From the NCBI RefSeq assembly GCF_900129095.1, contig NZ_FQVA01000001.1, positions 1,116,001 to 1,180,000 of the forward strand: a stretch of DNA of 64,000 nucleotides, in the 5' to 3' direction. Below are positions 1 to 8,819 of the stretch, piece by piece. Each line of letters opens with the position of its first letter. Within the stretch, counting starts at the first letter, position 1. The stretch comes from Microbulbifer donghaiensis. GTDB lineage: Bacteria > Pseudomonadota > Gammaproteobacteria > Pseudomonadales > Cellvibrionaceae. The notes under the pieces are model-generated. The model was not told the origin of the DNA. It saw nothing but the letters and a program-made list of their open reading frames with translations, and searched no databases. The translations under genes were made by a program, and so were the position numbers.

Positions 1-81
1 AGCGGCAATACCGGCGAACTCCAAATCCAGGCAGCCATCGATGGCCTGAAGACGCTGTCCAGGCCCCCGGGATCGGAATAG
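1..81 (+). CDS. 3' end of an unidentified coding region (truncated by window start)
   Basis: Frame 1 is open from the first base and stops at a TAG at 79-81. The 26 codons read as a plausible soluble C-terminus (ending LKTLSRPPGSE). The piece is too short to assign to a family, and its coding status rests only on the open frame and natural-looking composition. No hairpin terminator is evident before the next gene. Confidence 0.35.
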   Translation, partial: SGNTGELQIQAAIDGLKTLSRPPGSE

Positions 82-218
82 TGTCGTGCGGCAATTTTCC
101 GTTGAAATAACCGCACCACAGCGGATACCCTGCCGGCAGCAATGGCCCGAACAGATGCTCGGCCGATCCTGTTTCTAGCGAGGCGACCCGTCCTCAACAT
201 TGGGAATCAAATCAAGAC

Positions 219-602
219 ATGAGCAATGACCGCTTGCAAAGCGTACTGGAACTAAGCTGCGAAGAGCGCTTCGACTATTTCCTGGATGTGGTCGGCGAAG
301 AAAGGGAAGTCTGGATACTGATCAACAGCGAAGAACATTTCCTCAAGCTGCACTCAGACGACGACGATATCGAGTATCTGCCGGTGTGGCCCGATTCGGA
401 ATTGGCCGCGGCCTACGCCGGCAACGATACCGATCTCAAGCCCAGGGGCATCCCCCTGCCCCAGTTCCTGAAGAAATGGCTGCCGGGCCTGAAACAGGAT
501 GGCATCGAGGTCGGGGTGATTCCGGCCCCGGATATGAGTGTCTGGATCACCGAGCCATCCGAGCTGGAGCAGGACCTCCGCGACGAGCTGTCCCGTTTCT
601 GA
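219..602 (+). CDS. DUF2750 domain-containing protein
   Basis: This is a 127-residue acidic cytoplasmic protein without signal peptide or membrane segment. It matches the DUF2750 pattern: an N-terminal helix, a strand carrying VWIL, an acidic loop before LPVWP, then PLPQFLKKWLPGL and a C-terminal strand followed by an acidic tail. DUF2750 proteins are small, widespread in Gammaproteobacteria and of unknown function. Length is normal for the family and the frame is intact. The gene stands alone, and nothing in its neighbourhood suggests a partner. The family call is from recalled motif shape. Confidence 0.8.
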   Translation: MSNDRLQSVLELSCEERFDYFLDVVGEEREVWILINSEEHFLKLHSDDDDIEYLPVWPDSELAAAYAGNDTDLKPRGIPLPQFLKKWLPGLKQDGIEVGVIPAPDMSVWITEPSELEQDLRDELSRF

Positions 603-748
603 GCGCAGTGACAGGGGTGCGGTGAAAGAAGCGCGGTGGGCGAAGCGCGGTTGCCCGGCGAGCGATCACACTTATAGCAAGCCGAGTCACATTCAGGCAG
701 GCCATGCCTGCCTTCACGTTGTGCCCCCGGGATCGCTCCGGCGGCGAG

Positions 749-1705
749 TTACGCGCGGATCCGGTCGAGGATATGCAGCACCCCGGCGATATACGCCAGC
801 CGTTCGGCGACGCTCAGGGAATCCGGACGCACGGAAATCTTGACCCCCGTAAAGTCGAGCTCGCCGGCGGCCGCCAGGCAGCGGCGGAATTCGGTTTCCG
901 TCAGCAGCGAGCAGGGCTCGAACGACGGGATACCGAACGCCTGCGCCGGCGGCATATGGGTATCGCGCCAGACCCCGTAGGGGCTTTCCTGCCCCGACAC
1001 ACCGGAAAACATCAGCCCGCGCAGCAGGCCCGCCTGTCGCGCCGCTTCCAGATGCGCCACCGGCCCATCCACGCCGCGCGTCTCCAGCGCCGAGCGGCCC
1101 CAGTTGATACACATACCCACCGGGTTGCCGGCGCTGCGATTGGCGCTGGTCACGGCGTCGATTTCCGTTGCAATCGGCAGGAAGCCCTTGTCGGCGCCCT
1201 GCCCCGCAACCTTGGCATCGCAGTGCTCGAGCACCAGCGCGGCCCCATCCCAGTCCCAGGACGCCAGGGTTTGCAGCGAGGCGACCAGGGCCGCGGCATC
1301 GGGCGCGCTGTCCGCCGCCACCCGCGGGGCCGCGTGGATCAGCAGGGCGGTGACCGCCTGCCGGCCGAGGTGGCGGTTCAGTTTGTGAATCGCCTGCCGT
1401 GCCTGCTCGTAGAACGCCAGCGCCGCCTGCCGCCCGACCTCGTCAGAGGAAGCAAGGCCGAAGTTGGCATCGCCGCCCAGCCGCTGCATGACACCCGGCA
1501 TACCGGTGAAGACGAAATCCCACTGCGGATCGATGTTGGCCAGGAACCAGTCGTCGTCGACCGGGTGCAGCGCGCCGGTAAACGGGTGCTCCAGCCCGCG
1601 GACGTTCGGCATCGCCTTCAGGCCGTCGTAGTACTCGGCCTGGATGGCCGGGTCCCAGGATTCGGTGATCGGCGCAGTGGCGTAGGCTCCAACGAAATAA
1701 CCCAT
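749..1705 (-). CDS. DUF4862 family protein (TIM-barrel-like)
   Basis: This 318-residue protein begins MGYFVGAYATAP and has no signal peptide. Its pattern of strand-ending acidic and His residues (LLIHAAP, LVLEHCDA, GMCINWGR, LMFSGVSG) resembles sugar isomerase/epimerase-type barrels, and the overall sequence fits the DUF4862 family, whose reaction is unknown. Conserved His, Glu and Asp residues at strand ends would be compatible with a metal-dependent enzyme; that is inference. It is transcribed alone on the minus strand. A long open frame on the opposite strand (704-1729) is a GC-rich shadow. Confidence 0.75.
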   Translation of the reverse strand: MGYFVGAYATAPITESWDPAIQAEYYDGLKAMPNVRGLEHPFTGALHPVDDDWFLANIDPQWDFVFTGMPGVMQRLGGDANFGLASSDEVGRQAALAFYEQARQAIHKLNRHLGRQAVTALLIHAAPRVAADSAPDAAALVASLQTLASWDWDGAALVLEHCDAKVAGQGADKGFLPIATEIDAVTSANRSAGNPVGMCINWGRSALETRGVDGPVAHLEAARQAGLLRGLMFSGVSGQESPYGVWRDTHMPPAQAFGIPSFEPCSLLTETEFRRCLAAAGELDFTGVKISVRPDSLSVAERLAYIAGVLHILDRIRA

Positions 1706-1814
1706 AGTTCTCTTTCCAGTTCCTGTTGATTGCGACCCCGGCCCGAGGGCCCGGCCGGAGTGATGCGCCCGAGCGGGCGGGCAAAGACCGGGAGTCTACC
1801 ACTAGCGCCGCGAT

Positions 1815-1988
1815 CTATTGGGACAACACCGGCCCGGTTGCCCGTTTCTCGCCTCTGGCAGCAGACATGTCGCACAGGTTCAACCGCCAGATTGCGGCGT
1901 CGCCAGCGAAACAGCCCGCGGCGGTGAGTATCATCAGGCGCTGCAGCCAGTCGATATCGTATCGACGCTCCGTGGAGGCTTGTGTCAT
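1815..1988 (-). CDS. possible small protein of 57 residues
   Basis: An ATG at 1988 opens a 57-codon frame beginning MTQASTERRYDIDWLQRLMI, with a mid-length hydrophobic patch (MILTAAGCFAGDAAIW) and a basic C-terminal third. The Shine-Dalgarno is weak. It lies upstream of the DUF4862 gene on the same strand and would otherwise leave 1706-2266 empty. I do not recognise the family. The frame also extends upstream to 2222, but that part looks non-coding. It could be noise. Confidence 0.3.
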   Translation of the reverse strand: MTQASTERRYDIDWLQRLMILTAAGCFAGDAAIWRLNLCDMSAARGEKRATGPVLSQ

Positions 1989-2266
1989 GATTTTACTCTG
2001 TCTGCGTAGTAGCTTCGCCGCATTCTGGCAAAGTGGCGGCCGGCGGGGTGTAAATAAGGCCGTTACGCCCCACCCCGGGGACAAGCGGTGGCATGGTGGG
2101 ATGAAATAAATGTGGCCACGGGGCGCCGTGACGGTAGCGGGATAGGAATGGAATACGAGAATCAGGCAAGACGGCGATCGACGCCAGCGGCACAATCCTG
2201 GATCGAGCGATTTGCCCGGCACCGGACCCCGTATATCTGTCTGGCGCTGGCCTGATCGGTTCGGCT

Positions 2267-2740
2267 ATGAGAATCACCCTTCTGACCCACGAGCGCGAAC
2301 TCCATCGCAAGACGAATACCGGCGCACTGGCGCTGGCGCAATGCGGGAACCTGGTAGAGCGCGTGGTCTGGGCGCGGCGCGAACCGGATCCGGCACTGGT
2401 GACCAGCATTGAGGCCGGCGAAGCGGTGCTGGTCTATCCCGCCGCGGACTCGGCGCCGGCACGGCTGGAAGATTTCTCGCATGTGATCCTGATCGACGCC
2501 ACCTGGCAGGAAGCCCGCAAAATCTACAACCGCAGCCCCTACTTGCAGGGCTCCCCCCAGGTGGCCATCGAATCGGACGCCGCATCCAGCTACCGCCTGC
2601 GCCGCAATCAACCGGATGGAGGCCTCTGCACTGCCGAGTGCGTCATCGAGATATTGCGCCGGCACGGCGAAGACACCGCGGCCGATCGGCTGGAAGCGGC
2701 GTTCACGCAGTTCAATCAGGCTCCACATTCACAGGCCTGA
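2267..2740 (+). CDS. DTW domain-containing protein (short form)
   Basis: This 157-residue protein carries the DTW signature as [11 protein letters not shown] near residue 77 and the conserved C-terminal block [16 protein letters not shown] near residue 118. DTW proteins include the TapT/TSR3-like aminocarboxypropyl transferases that modify tRNA or rRNA using S-adenosylmethionine. The window's protein begins directly with [11 protein letters not shown] and lacks the N-terminal cluster of zinc-binding cysteines present in TapT. It therefore belongs to the short DTW branch, and its RNA substrate cannot be named. The ATG at 2267 opens where the conserved fold begins. Confidence 0.75.
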   Translation: MRITLLTHERELHRKTNTGALALAQCGNLVERVVWARREPDPALVTSIEAGEAVLVYPAADSAPARLEDFSHVILIDATWQEARKIYNRSPYLQGSPQVAIESDAASSYRLRRNQPDGGLCTAECVIEILRRHGEDTAADRLEAAFTQFNQAPHSQA

Positions 2741-3129
2741 TATCAATTTTGACCGGCACAATCATTCTCGCACCGCCACATGTGATCCATCCGACAGGGT
2801 GACAGTAGCGACGCAGTCCGAGTCTGCCGGCGATCGCCCTCGCCAACGAAGGGCATACCCGGCAATACGAACAAGGCACCCCATACTCTGCCTGGCGCCG
2901 CCCCCTTCTCGACATTTCCACAAACCGAAATAATTACAGAAACATCACTATAAGTCCGCCATACAGCAATCCTGACCAACTAGATTGCCTAAAATTTATC
3001 CACCCGAAGAAAATCCATTTGTTTGGCTGAAAAAACCGCCGCAACCGCACGGGAATTTTTTCGGACCGTTGAGATTAAAACTAAGACACTGAGGCAGAAA
3101 ACTAAACCGATCACCGATATAGCCCAGCA
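2741..3129. other. intergenic, no gene seen
   Basis: These 389 bases lie between the DTW gene and the acyltransferase, both on the plus strand. No frame here has coding character. The last 200 bases turn AT-rich, which would suit a promoter for the acyltransferase, but no clear -35/-10 pair was identified. Confidence 0.5.
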
Positions 3130-5097
3130 ATGAAAATTGATTTACCCATGCGATACCGAGCCGATATCGACGGCTTGCGCTCGGTCGCCGTGCTGCTCGT
3201 GCTCGTCTTTCACTTCAAGATCCTCGATCTCGGTAAAGCGGGATTTCTCGGTGTCGATATCTTCTTTGTTATTTCCGGCTACCTGATCACCAAAATACTC
3301 TATACGCAAGCGCTCAATAACCACGGGAAAATCGACTTCGCAAAATTCTATCTTGCGAGGATTCGCCGGCTCGCGCCCGCGCTGTTTGCGACCCTTGCAT
3401 TGACTCTGATAGCGGGCTACTTCCTCCTGCTTCCAGAGCACTTTTCCAGCCTGGCCAAAGAAGTCATTTTCACCCAGGTCTACGCGTCAAATATCTACTA
3501 CTGGCAGACTATCAACTACTTCGGCCTGCAAGCCGACTCTGCCATACTGCTACACACCTGGTCCCTGGCCGTAGAAGAACAGTTTTACCTGTTTTTCCCA
3601 CTTTTCATTTTTGCGTTGTTTCTGTTTTTCCGCAGGCATTTCTGGTCCGCCTTTGCACTCGCCGGCGCATGCTCGTTTTTACTGAACATTTACTTCGTAA
3701 ACGTCAAGCCAGAGGCAACTTTTTACCTGATGCCGACACGGGCCTGGGAGTTTATTGTCGGAGGCCTTATTGTCTTTTTTGCCCAACGCCGAAAGGCGAT
3801 CACTGCCTTTGAGAGTGAGACCTGCGCTGTAGCCGGCGCTATTGTCATTGCGGCGGCGGTTATCTTCTATTCGGAGAACGTACAGTTTCCCGGGTATTAT
3901 GCCCTGCTGCCGACGATCGGCACGGCCCTGGTTATCTACGCCGGCACCTGCCAAGGATCATCGATTACCAGGCTCCTCAGTACCCGGCTGCCCGTTTACA
4001 TCGGCAAGCTCTCCTATTCGCTTTACCTGGTGCACTGGCCGATTAATATCTTTGCCGCCTACCAGCTGGGAGCGGACTACACGGTAGAGTGGCGTATTAC
4101 CTTTTTCCTGTTGACCTTTCTAATATCGATAATGATGTTCCACTGGGTGGAGCATCCTACAAGGAAAGTCTCGATCGAGACCCACCCGCAGCGCGTCGCC
4201 TGGGGCTATGTTACCGGGTTGGCCTGCACGATTATCTTCAGCGCCACGGTCCTGACGCAAAACGGCCTGCCCTCACGGCTTACCGATACGGCTCGACAGC
4301 TCGCCAACTACAGCTCTGACACTCCGCCAGACATGCCGGAGTGCCAACCCGACGCGACCAGCGAATTGCGCAGGGAAGATTTCTGCCAGGTCGGTGATGC
4401 AGCGCAAGATCCTTCCTGGATCATGCTTGGAGACTCCCATGCCTGGGCTCTGAAGAGAGCCTTCGACATCTGGCTAAAAGGCAGAGGAGAATCCGGCCTG
4501 TTTATATTCCGCCACTCGTGCCCCCCACTGGTTGGCCTGAGTCTGTTCAAGGAAAAGGGGCGATGCCGGCAATTCAATGAGAGAGCCTATGCATATATCT
4601 ACACGGACAAATCAATACGCAATGTCGTGCTAGCGTCTACATGGATACAGGCAAGGCGCGCGTTAACGCTGGACTCCGACCGGAAAGCCGAACCGGGAGA
4701 GTCCCTGGCCATTTTTTCCAGTGCATTCACCCAGTCAATCGACACGCTGCACAGCAAGGGCAAGCACATCTATATCTGGGGGCCCGTGCCGGGCGCCAAG
4801 GGCAATGTGCCGCTGCGCCTGGCCAAGGCCGCCAATCCGGAGACAGAAGCTGAAAACCTGGCATTCACTTTCAGTGAATATCAGCAGAGATATGATTTCT
4901 TCTACGACGCCGTCGAATTCAGCAAGAAGAAGATTTCGGGAATTATCAACCCGTCCAGAGAACTGTGTCGTAACGGCGAAGTCTGTCGCGTAACGATAAA
5001 CAACCTCCCCGCCTACTCCGATGGCGACCATCTGGCCTATTCATGGAGTAACTACTGGGCCAATGTGATTGAGGATCAGCTCTCGGGAAAGCTGTAG
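3130..5097 (+). CDS. acyltransferase-3 / SGNH-domain O-acyltransferase
   Basis: This 655-residue inner-membrane protein has the OafA/YrhL architecture. An N-terminal acyltransferase-3 domain of about ten membrane helices (residues 7-390) starts with YRADIDGLRSVAVLLVLVFHF and contains the catalytic His of the family in that helix. A C-terminal SGNH hydrolase-like domain follows, with MLGDSHAWALKR near residue 435 (Ser nucleophile in GDSHA) and a DGDHLAYSW block near residue 635 supplying the Asp/His pair. Such enzymes acetylate lipopolysaccharide O-antigen, capsule or other glycans across the inner membrane. The substrate here is unknown because no polysaccharide genes adjoin it. A second ATG at 3148 is an alternative start. 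The gene appears to be a single transcription unit. Confidence 0.9.
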   Translation: MKIDLPMRYRADIDGLRSVAVLLVLVFHFKILDLGKAGFLGVDIFFVISGYLITKILYTQALNNHGKIDFAKFYLARIRRLAPALFATLALTLIAGYFLLLPEHFSSLAKEVIFTQVYASNIYYWQTINYFGLQADSAILLHTWSLAVEEQFYLFFPLFIFALFLFFRRHFWSAFALAGACSFLLNIYFVNVKPEATFYLMPTRAWEFIVGGLIVFFAQRRKAITAFESETCAVAGAIVIAAAVIFYSENVQFPGYYALLPTIGTALVIYAGTCQGSSITRLLSTRLPVYIGKLSYSLYLVHWPINIFAAYQLGADYTVEWRITFFLLTFLISIMMFHWVEHPTRKVSIETHPQRVAWGYVTGLACTIIFSATVLTQNGLPSRLTDTARQLANYSSDTPPDMPECQPDATSELRREDFCQVGDAAQDPSWIMLGDSHAWALKRAFDIWLKGRGESGLFIFRHSCPPLVGLSLFKEKGRCRQFNERAYAYIYTDKSIRNVVLASTWIQARRALTLDSDRKAEPGESLAIFSSAFTQSIDTLHSKGKHIYIWGPVPGAKGNVPLRLAKAANPETEAENLAFTFSEYQQRYDFFYDAVEFSKKKISGIINPSRELCRNGEVCRVTINNLPAYSDGDHLAYSWSNYWANVIEDQLSGKL

Positions 5098-5297
5098 GTG
5101 AGCTGTTGGCAAGCGTTTGCCGGGTTCCCCTGGGTTGGCGTAAGCTAGCCTGAACCATCTGACCATCGCCGCATCCAGACAAAATGGAATAGACGCCGCA
5201 GTCACTCGCCTGTAGCGCAATTGGCGGTCCTGATATTCGATGCGTCAAAGTTTTTTAACCATAATGCCGTTACGAATAACTACAGAGGCACAAGAAA

Positions 5298-5942
5298 ATG
5301 TTACGCACTGTCCTGGACAGGGTCATTGAGTGGCTGGCCCCCGCAATCGTCATTGCCAGCGCCTGTCTGATCTACTTCGTCCCGGCCAAGCTGGACAGCC
5401 TGCTGCATTATGACCGCAGCCTGATTTTCACCGGTGACTACTGGCGGATTGTCACCGGCCACTTCACCCATACCAACCTCAATCACCTGCTGATGAACTG
5501 CGCCGGGGTCATCCTGGCCTGGGGATTGTTACCCATCCGTCCCCGTCTCGACCTGGCCCTGTTCGGCCTCACCATCCTCGCGGGCCTCTGCGGACTGGCA
5601 CTATTGGTATTCGAGCCGCATATCGGTGTGTATCAGGGGCTGTCCGGTCTGACTCACGCACTGATCGCCCTGGGTGCCGTCCTGAACATAAGTGACAGGG
5701 ATTCCCGCTGGTGGGGTCTTTTCCTGATGGCACTGCTGTCACTGAAGGTGTACTCGGAATGGTTTGGCACCAGTGGCTCGCTGATTGAGCAGTGGACCGG
5801 GGCACCGGCGGCAACAGAAGCACATATCTGGGGTCTCGTTATCGGAACCCTCGTCGCGACCACGGTGCTACTCGGCATGGGCCTGGGCGATCTGATGACA
5901 AGGGCTCTCTCCTTTATGCGCGGGCAGAAGTCTTCCGGTTAA
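5298..5942 (+). CDS. rrtA: rhombosortase (GlyGly-CTERM intramembrane protease)
   Basis: This 214-residue multi-helix rhomboid-like protein has the rhombosortase layout: TGDYWRIVTGHFTHTNLNHL near residues 45-64, the catalytic Ser116 in GLSGLTH, and His176 in EAHIWGLVIG. Rhombosortases cut surface proteins that end in a Gly-Gly, hydrophobic helix, Arg-rich tail (GlyGly-CTERM). This occurs in the inner membrane of Gammaproteobacteria that use type II secretion. The upstream sequence acagaggcacaaga provides a modest Shine-Dalgarno for the ATG at 5298. No complete GlyGly-CTERM protein lies in this window. The subtilase at its far end is cut off before its C-terminus and is a candidate client only by analogy. 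Rhomboid fold is certain; the rhombosortase subfamily is likely. Confidence 0.85.
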   Translation: MLRTVLDRVIEWLAPAIVIASACLIYFVPAKLDSLLHYDRSLIFTGDYWRIVTGHFTHTNLNHLLMNCAGVILAWGLLPIRPRLDLALFGLTILAGLCGLALLVFEPHIGVYQGLSGLTHALIALGAVLNISDRDSRWWGLFLMALLSLKVYSEWFGTSGSLIEQWTGAPAATEAHIWGLVIGTLVATTVLLGMGLGDLMTRALSFMRGQKSSG

Positions 5943-6609
5943 CCTCTTGCTGTGGAAGCGACTCAGTAATTTTTCCCCAGCGCTGCGAGTGGAATTCAAC
6001 GCTCCCCGAATGTCACTGTCCGCGCATTACTGAAAACGCAGCATTCAGAATCGCTAACCGCCGCAATTCGACAGCATGCTATTCGCCATCGAGGCCGATA
6101 TAAAACCCTCGACGGAATTGGATCTCACCCCACACAAAACTTCCCCACAAGATCGCAATATCTTTCACTGTCAGCGCGCACATCTTCCGCCGACATCAGT
6201 CTTCACAACTTCCAGCTCGCCACCGATAGAACTTCTCTCCGGCCCGCCGATTTAAAGCTGCCCCCACTAAACGGTTCGGACGCACCAGTCGAAACCAACC
6301 GGTCTTTTTTCATTAATTTAACACCCGATCATTCGCCAATTTTTTCTTTGAATTTTTTATGCACTGCCGCACAAATTTCGGATCATTCTGGCACCACTGC
6401 CGCAATGCCACTATTGCGTAATCAGAGGAGCTATAGAATCAACGGCGCACGCGAAGGAGACGCAATGCATACCGGATTCTGAGCAGGCGCCGTCTCGATC
6501 AATATCTCAGCGCCGCTCCGCAACCGGCCAAAACAACAGGGACCTCTCTGTATCGCCCTGCTATTTCATTTCGTCCAAACAATAAGAGTAACGAACAGGT
6601 GAACAGTCG
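5943..6609. other. long intergenic region, no gene seen
   Basis: These 667 bases separate the rhombosortase from the lipase-like gene. No frame has convincing coding character. AT content rises strongly at about 6300-6370 (runs of T and A), the kind of composition expected at a regulated promoter for the secreted lipase. I could not fix a promoter or a structured RNA by eye. Confidence 0.5.
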
Positions 6610-7470
6610 ATGAAAACAAGAGTATTAAAGCTATTAGCGGTGCTGTTAATCAGCGCACCACTGTCCGCACTGGCCGCGACCGGAGTGGCACTGGTGCACG
6701 GTACCGGCCAGCAGTCCGATGCCTACAACGATTACTGGAAGTCCGGCATGGTCGAGTCCATTCGCCAGGGGCTGCCCACCAGCAACAACCTGCTGGTCGT
6801 AAACTGCAATTTCGAGGAATACATGTGGGACGACGCTGCTGCGGGCTGTCTGGCGACGCAGCTGTACAACTTTGTCACCGCGATGAATATTGATGACCTG
6901 GTGGTAATCACCCATTCCAACGGCGGCAATGTCATGCGCTGGATTTTGTCCAATCCCACCTGGGACAGCCGCTACCCGACGATCATCAACAGTACCCGCT
7001 GGGTGAATGTACTGGCCGCATCCAGCGCGGGTACGCCACTGGCAGACGCGGTAATGGCTGGCAATGTGTTTGAAGCATCGGTGGGCTGGCTGCTCGGTTA
7101 CCAGAACGACGCGGTGCGTATGCAGCAGACCAGCTGGATGACCTACTACAACGACAACTGGCTGCTGGGCACTGCCGGGCGCCCGTCGCTGCCAGTCGGC
7201 TTCTGGAATGTCGTCGGCACCGATGTGGAGACGGCGGTGTGGGATTCCGACAGCTACTGCGGGGGCTACACCGAAAACCTGGGGCTGGAAATTACCCAGG
7301 AGTGGCTGGACAACTGTTCAGACGGCTTCCTTAACTGCACCTCGCAGAGGGCTGCAGGCAGCCTCTGGTTCTACGACTACGACAGGACGAATGGCGGTGA
7401 GCCTCTCAGCCACAACCAGAGCCGGCGCAAGTGTTTCAATCTCGACGTAATCCTGCGAAATGACATTTAA
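6610..7470 (+). CDS. secreted alpha/beta-fold lipase-like protein
   Basis: This 286-residue protein has a clear Sec signal peptide (MKTRVLKLLAVLLISAPLSALA, cleavage after about residue 22). The mature part starts with ATGVALVHGTGQ, the oxyanion-strand HG motif of lipases. The nucleophile elbow is ITHSNGGN with Ser103. The residue two before Ser is Thr101 instead of the usual Gly of GxSxG. Several cysteines (66, 80 and a C-terminal cluster) could form disulfides, as in exported enzymes. Secretion to periplasm or medium is expected; the substrate is unknown. It is followed after 9 bases by a second secreted-protein gene, so the two are almost certainly co-transcribed. Confidence 0.75.
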   Translation: MKTRVLKLLAVLLISAPLSALAATGVALVHGTGQQSDAYNDYWKSGMVESIRQGLPTSNNLLVVNCNFEEYMWDDAAAGCLATQLYNFVTAMNIDDLVVITHSNGGNVMRWILSNPTWDSRYPTIINSTRWVNVLAASSAGTPLADAVMAGNVFEASVGWLLGYQNDAVRMQQTSWMTYYNDNWLLGTAGRPSLPVGFWNVVGTDVETAVWDSDSYCGGYTENLGLEITQEWLDNCSDGFLNCTSQRAAGSLWFYDYDRTNGGEPLSHNQSRRKCFNLDVILRNDI

Positions 7471-7479
7471 GGTGAAAAC

Positions 7480-8646
7480 ATGAAATCAATACTGATCAAA
7501 TCCCTTGCGTTATTTTGTGCATTCACCACCGTCGCCACTGCCCAGGAGATCCGCAATGACAGCCGCGAGCGCATTCACTTCTCGCAGTACGTGGAGCCGG
7601 ATGTCGAGCAGCGCCTGAAGGACTCGGGCAGCACCGAGCACAGTCGGGTCTTCTTCCGCAAAGTCAGTGGCGCCGAGCTCAATCGCGGTGCCGAGCTGGT
7701 GATCGAGGCGGAAAAGGCGGTGATCCAAATTTCACCACTCGATCGCGGCAACAACGGCAAGCGCGTGGTCAATTCCGACATCCCGCGGGGCATGACCCTG
7801 TCCAATGGCACAGAGCGCCGCCGCGTGGATGACGACAGCATCGCGCTGTACCGCAAATCCCAGGGCCTCAGGGAAAACTTCCCCGACTTTTACGGCCGAG
7901 CGCATGTGATGCGGGTACCGGCAGAAATGGGCCGCGGCAAATTCACTCTGCAGGCCAATGGCAACGCCAGGGCCGATGCCGAATACATCGTCTATGTGCT
8001 GGACAAACACAGCGATACTGCCCTGGAAGTGCAGACGCCGCGCAAACGTTTTGCCCGCGGTGGCAACCTGGTGCTGGAAGCCAGACCCAGCGGTAGCGCC
8101 GGTGCGAAACTGGAATCCATCGCAACCACGCTGATCGCCCCCAATGGCCAGCGCTACGATGTCAGTGGGCAGATGAGCGCTAATGGCTACCGGGTGAGCT
8201 GGCCGATCAAAGCGGATGCCCCATCGGTCCCCGGTGAGTTGTGGCGCATCGAAGTGCGCTCCACCCTGCGCAATGCCCGCGACGAGGCCATTGAACGGGT
8301 CGCCGTGGTGGCCGCGGATATCTTCCTGCAAACGGCGAAAATCTCGGCCGTGGACGGCGGCGCACAGAAGCTGAATTTGTCGGTCGACGTGCGGGACGCG
8401 GGGCGCTATGAAGTGCGGGCACTGGTGTTCGGCCGGGACGGCGCCGGCGAATACAAGCCGATCCTACTGGCCTACCAGGCGGAGTGGCTGGACGCCGGGT
8501 TGCGCGAAATGCAGCTGCCGATCGACCAGTCCAAGCTCGAAGCCTCCGGCCTGAAAGCGCCCTATGAAGTGCGCAATATCCAGTTCCTGGACCAGGGGCG
8601 CATGTCGGTGCTGGAATACCTGGATGGCGCCTGGAAGTTGGATTAA
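7480..8646 (+). CDS. secreted DUF4785-like protein
   Basis: This is a 388-residue protein with a Sec signal peptide (MKSILIKSLALFCAFTTVATA). The mature part is rich in beta-strand patterns suggestive of tandem immunoglobulin-like domains: VRDAGRYEVRALVFGRDG near 310 and a C-terminal block ending LEYLDGAWKLD. It fits my recollection of DUF4785, a family without known function. There are no catalytic motifs and only a single Cys, in the signal peptide. The ATG is preceded by aaggtgaaaac, a good Shine-Dalgarno, and sits 9 bases after the lipase-like gene. The close pairing suggests it helps that enzyme, for example as a binding partner or folding factor; this is inference. The family name is held with moderate confidence. 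Confidence 0.6.
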   Translation: MKSILIKSLALFCAFTTVATAQEIRNDSRERIHFSQYVEPDVEQRLKDSGSTEHSRVFFRKVSGAELNRGAELVIEAEKAVIQISPLDRGNNGKRVVNSDIPRGMTLSNGTERRRVDDDSIALYRKSQGLRENFPDFYGRAHVMRVPAEMGRGKFTLQANGNARADAEYIVYVLDKHSDTALEVQTPRKRFARGGNLVLEARPSGSAGAKLESIATTLIAPNGQRYDVSGQMSANGYRVSWPIKADAPSVPGELWRIEVRSTLRNARDEAIERVAVVAADIFLQTAKISAVDGGAQKLNLSVDVRDAGRYEVRALVFGRDGAGEYKPILLAYQAEWLDAGLREMQLPIDQSKLEASGLKAPYEVRNIQFLDQGRMSVLEYLDGAWKLD

Positions 8647-8733
8647 TCCGTCAACCGCCACAGCGGGGTGAATCTTTGACGCCTCTACAGGGCGATCGGG
8701 GTTGTCGAATTTTCTCCCTGCCGCAATAGAATG

Positions 8734-8758
8734 GGCAGCGGCTCGCAAGGCCGCTGCC
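8734..8758. terminator. hairpin between convergent genes
   Basis: Arms ggcagcggc (8734-8742) and gccgctgcc (8750-8758) pair perfectly over 9 bases with a 7-base loop. The hairpin lies in the gap between the plus-strand DUF4785-like gene and the minus-strand glycosylase gene. Neither side has a strong T-tract, so termination is plausible but not assured. Confidence 0.4.
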
Positions 8759-8819
8759 GCCTGAACAGCAAGGGTGCCGAAACCTTTATTTTGTGAATGC
8801 GTATCAACGCTGGCAGTCA

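Noticed and set aside
704-1729. 341-codon open frame on the plus strand
   Set aside because: It lies opposite the DUF4862 gene, has an Arg- and Gln-rich composition with no family motif, and is a GC-rich antisense shadow.
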